63,542 nucleotides of DNA, from positions 1 to 63,542 of the forward strand of contig JAFLJQ010000060.1 in the NCBI GenBank assembly GCA_022712915.1, written 5' to 3'. The stretch comes from Gammaproteobacteria bacterium (GTDB lineage: Bacteria > Pseudomonadota > Gammaproteobacteria > UBA6429 > Thiohalophilaceae). Below are positions 61,548 through 63,542 of this stretch, piece after piece. The notes beneath the pieces were generated by a model that searched no databases, had not been told where the DNA came from, and saw nothing but the letters and a program-made list of their open reading frames with translations. The stretch's first letter is position 1, and every line of letters begins with the position of its first letter. Made by a program: the position numbers and the translations under genes.

Positions 61548-62534
61548 TTAGTTATCTTCTCCAACAACCATTCTTATCACTATCTTTCCCCTAGCTTTTC
61601 GCTCGCCATAATATTGCATGGCTTCGACAATCTCGTCTAATGAAAAACATTTGTCAATCACCGGTACAACTTTGCCCGTGCTAAGCAGTTGACTCATCAC
61701 TTCAAGTCCTTTATTGGCTTTATGAATTAATATTCCAAGTTTTTTTCTTCCGAACAGTGAAAATAACGGCCCCAGAAACATGATCTGGTTAATAGTGGAT
61801 GATGCACCGCCATGCATGACATAAACCCCGTCTGAACATAAGGCACGTCTGTAATCGAAGATGGAGTGGTGGGCCTGTGCATCCAGGATCAGATCATATT
61901 GTTGGCCGTTCCGGGTGAAATCCTCGTTCTTATAATCAATCACATGCTCAACACCAAGAGAGCGTACAAAGTCCATTTTTGATGTACTACAGACACCGGT
62001 TAAATCAACACCGTATGTTTTTGCAATCTCAACGGCTAAGGAGCCTGAACCGCCGGAAGCACCATTAATCAGAACTTTTTGTCCGGAATGGATATGGCCC
62101 TTATCCACCAGCCCTTGCAGTGCCAATAATCCTGCCTGAGGTATAGCCGCGGCCTGCTCAAATGAAATGTTGGCAGGTTTTAGTGCTAATGCACCTTCAG
62201 GCACCGCGACATACTCCGCAAAACCACCCCAGCCACAGGCCGATAGATCGCCGTAGACCTCATCGCCCACATCAAACTGTTCAACCTTGCTGCCCACTTT
62301 TTCAATACGGCCCGCGATATCAATCCCCAATGTTTTGAGTCTTTTAGGCCTAAATAATCCAAAAGAAAGACGGTTTATAAACGGCGTGCCACAAAGTAAC
62401 TCCCAGTCCCATGAATTAATTGATGAAGCATGAATCTTTACCAACACCTCACCAGGTTTGGCTACCGGTATATCCACCTCTTTAATACAAAGATCATCCG
62501 CTGTACCATACTTTGAAAATTCAACAGATTTCAT
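61548..62534 (-). CDS. MDR-family NAD(P)-dependent oxidoreductase
   Basis: 328 residues of the zinc-free quinone-reductase-like MDR branch: HASSINSWDWELLCG, GIDIAGRIEKVGS, and the nucleotide-binding NGASGGSGSLAVEIAK near residue 155. No structural zinc cysteines are seen. It probably reduces quinones or enones with NADPH; no neighbour shows a specific role. Confidence 0.87.
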   Translation of the reverse strand: MKSVEFSKYGTADDLCIKEVDIPVAKPGEVLVKIHASSINSWDWELLCGTPFINRLSFGLFRPKRLKTLGIDIAGRIEKVGSKVEQFDVGDEVYGDLSACGWGGFAEYVAVPEGALALKPANISFEQAAAIPQAGLLALQGLVDKGHIHSGQKVLINGASGGSGSLAVEIAKTYGVDLTGVCSTSKMDFVRSLGVEHVIDYKNEDFTRNGQQYDLILDAQAHHSIFDYRRALCSDGVYVMHGGASSTINQIMFLGPLFSLFGRKKLGILIHKANKGLEVMSQLLSTGKVVPVIDKCFSLDEIVEAMQYYGERKARGKIVIRMVVGEDN

Positions 62535-62809
62535 GGTGTTACCTTATTGTCATGAGTGAAAAACTAAATACTTGAAATAATTATTCTCGGGTCTCATTAT
62601 TTTTCTCGCAGTTTCAAGTTATCTGGCCCTGTAGGATCCCTGCAAATTTCTTCATATCGTTTTATTGCAGGAAAGCACTGAAAAACAATTTTTTAAATGT
62701 TGACGCGATAATCTCTGGGGTACAACATTGTAAATGGAGATTGCTTTAGTTGCTTACTCCTTCGCAATGACGATATTTTTGTTGTATTTCTCTTGTCGTT
62801 TTTAATAAA

Positions 62810-63332
62810 TTATAATTTTTCGGTGGGGTTGTCAAGATCTGGACTCTTGTTTCTAGAGACGCTATTTTCTTTTCTAAATTCTATTTCTTGCTCGATTCTT
62901 TCTTGTTGTAGTTTCAATAAAGCAGAAGGTAATTGAAATGATAATGTGAACGCGTAAACGGCAAGGAATAAATAAATCCTCTCTAACCATAATTCTACTA
63001 TTGGGTTTTTTCCTTTTATCAATACAGTTGTAAATATAAGAGCAAGCGTAAAAAGATAAAGAATAAATAACCATTTTTTTCTTGTTAACCTATTATAGGT
63101 TCTCTCACTTCCTAAACGTGCTGCTCGCCAACTACCATTAGGCAAAGAACCTGGATCACCAACAATAGTGATAATCGCAACTAAAAATCCCGCTAGTATG
63201 GAAAATACTGTTACTATAATATTTATCGCATCTTGATTGTTGTGTATGTGCGGTTGCAAAAAATATGTTAAAAAAAATTGCTGCGTATGACACTGCAATC
63301 ACTACTTTATTTTTATCTATTGTTCTACTCAC
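62810..63332 (-). pseudogene. Small membrane protein with a homopolymer frameshift
   Basis: The downstream part is open from 63298 to 62810, with two or three hydrophobic segments (INIIVTVFSILAGFLVAIIT, LFILYLFTLALIFTTV) and a GDPGSLPNGSWR loop. The N-terminal part continues in another frame from GTG 63332 (SRTIDKNKVVIAVSYAAIFF) across an 8-A tract (+ strand 63270-63277). Joining the two gives one helical start of about 20 hydrophobic residues. The family is unknown to me. The break is either a real mutation, slippage-prone switching, or a read error. Confidence 0.5.
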
Positions 63333-63449
63333 TGAGCGAATATACCTGACTGCTCTAATTGATGAGCATATTTTTCAAGATTCAACCATGCATCTTTATA
63401 GCTACTAACAAGTACACTAATTATGCGACATAATGTATAATCTTGGTCA

Positions 63450-63542
63450 TGAATAATGATGGAAGAAAACTGAGCCGAAAAGCACTTGCCGATATTCGGA
63501 TAAAAGCGATCCAGCAAGTAGAAGAAGGAGAAAGTCCAGAAG
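63450..63542 (+). mobile_element. IS630-type transposase, N-terminal fragment at window edge
   Basis: From ATG 63450 the frame encodes DGRKLSRKALADIRIKAI, then QQVEEGESPE, the N-terminal helix-turn-helix region typical of IS630-family transposases, and it runs off the window. A perfect dyad ATTATG-CGA-CATAAT at 63421-63435 just upstream may be part of the element's left end. A minus-strand gene tail read at 63329-63420 (SYKDAWLNLEKYAHQLE) may be what it interrupted. Confidence 0.6.

Noticed and set aside
1..63542. tRNA, rRNA or CRISPR loci
   Set aside because: I looked for tRNA T-loop patterns, conserved rRNA stretches and spaced repeats, and saw none; a covariance search would be needed to be certain.

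Overview
This window is gammaproteobacterial chromosome with moderate GC. The best evidence is the conserved block rne / rluC - HAD phosphatase - sppA / maf / yceD - rpmF - plsX - fabH - fabD - fabG - acpP - fabF - pabB - pabC - mltG - tmk - holB - pilZ - tatD, which has the usual gammaproteobacterial order with pabB added. Further support comes from FadE/FadI/FadJ, DusC, YgjP and RlmG homologues. The genus cannot be named from the sequence alone.

Layout. 1-4400 is an AT-rich accessory region. It holds three copies of a ~290-bp MITE-like repeat (TIR CACTGCTGTCCCGTTAA), an integron-type attC site, and broken genes: a metalloprotease tip, a small exported protein, a kinase with an amber stop that is cut by a MITE, and a decayed nitroreductase. 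Only a YdcZ-type transporter and a GNAT gene look intact there. 4479-6821 has a DUF1835 protein, an LMW phosphatase and a FliL-like protein. 6956-26186 is the RNase E / fatty-acid synthesis / folate / DNA metabolism core. 26252-32297 is a signalling and cell-surface module: a CHASE2 cyclase, a FecR protein with a TbpB-like C-terminus, a TPR plus beta-barrel protein, and a cNMP-binding/rhodanese protein. 32301-41215 is a long minus-strand beta-oxidation cluster (thioesterase, acyl-CoA ligase, FadJ, FadI, FadE, YiiX-like amidase).

42529-46931 is a nitrate-uptake regulon whose control can be read directly from the DNA. An NtrC-like site and a -24/-12 promoter precede nasT (ANTAR protein). A leader with two hexanucleotide-loop hairpins and a terminator then precedes nrtABC. 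47349-57297 holds a pentapeptide-repeat protein, a cluster of two RoxA/DHCCP-like diheme c-type proteins around a cytochrome P450, two small exported proteins and dusC. 57359-59483 (glycosyltransferase and cNMP protein) looks inserted, with a ~30-bp direct repeat on each side of the cNMP gene. 59637-62534 holds ygjP, rlmG and an MDR oxidoreductase. The right edge has an apparently frameshifted membrane protein and the start of an IS630-type transposase.

Best candidates for something new are the diheme - P450 - diheme-lipoprotein cluster (proposed lipid or terpenoid oxygenation), the FecR/TbpB-like cargo with its TPR-barrel partner (possible type XI-like secretion pair) next to cyclic-nucleotide signalling, and the MITE-scrambled integron remnant. 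No tRNA, rRNA, CRISPR array or origin was seen.
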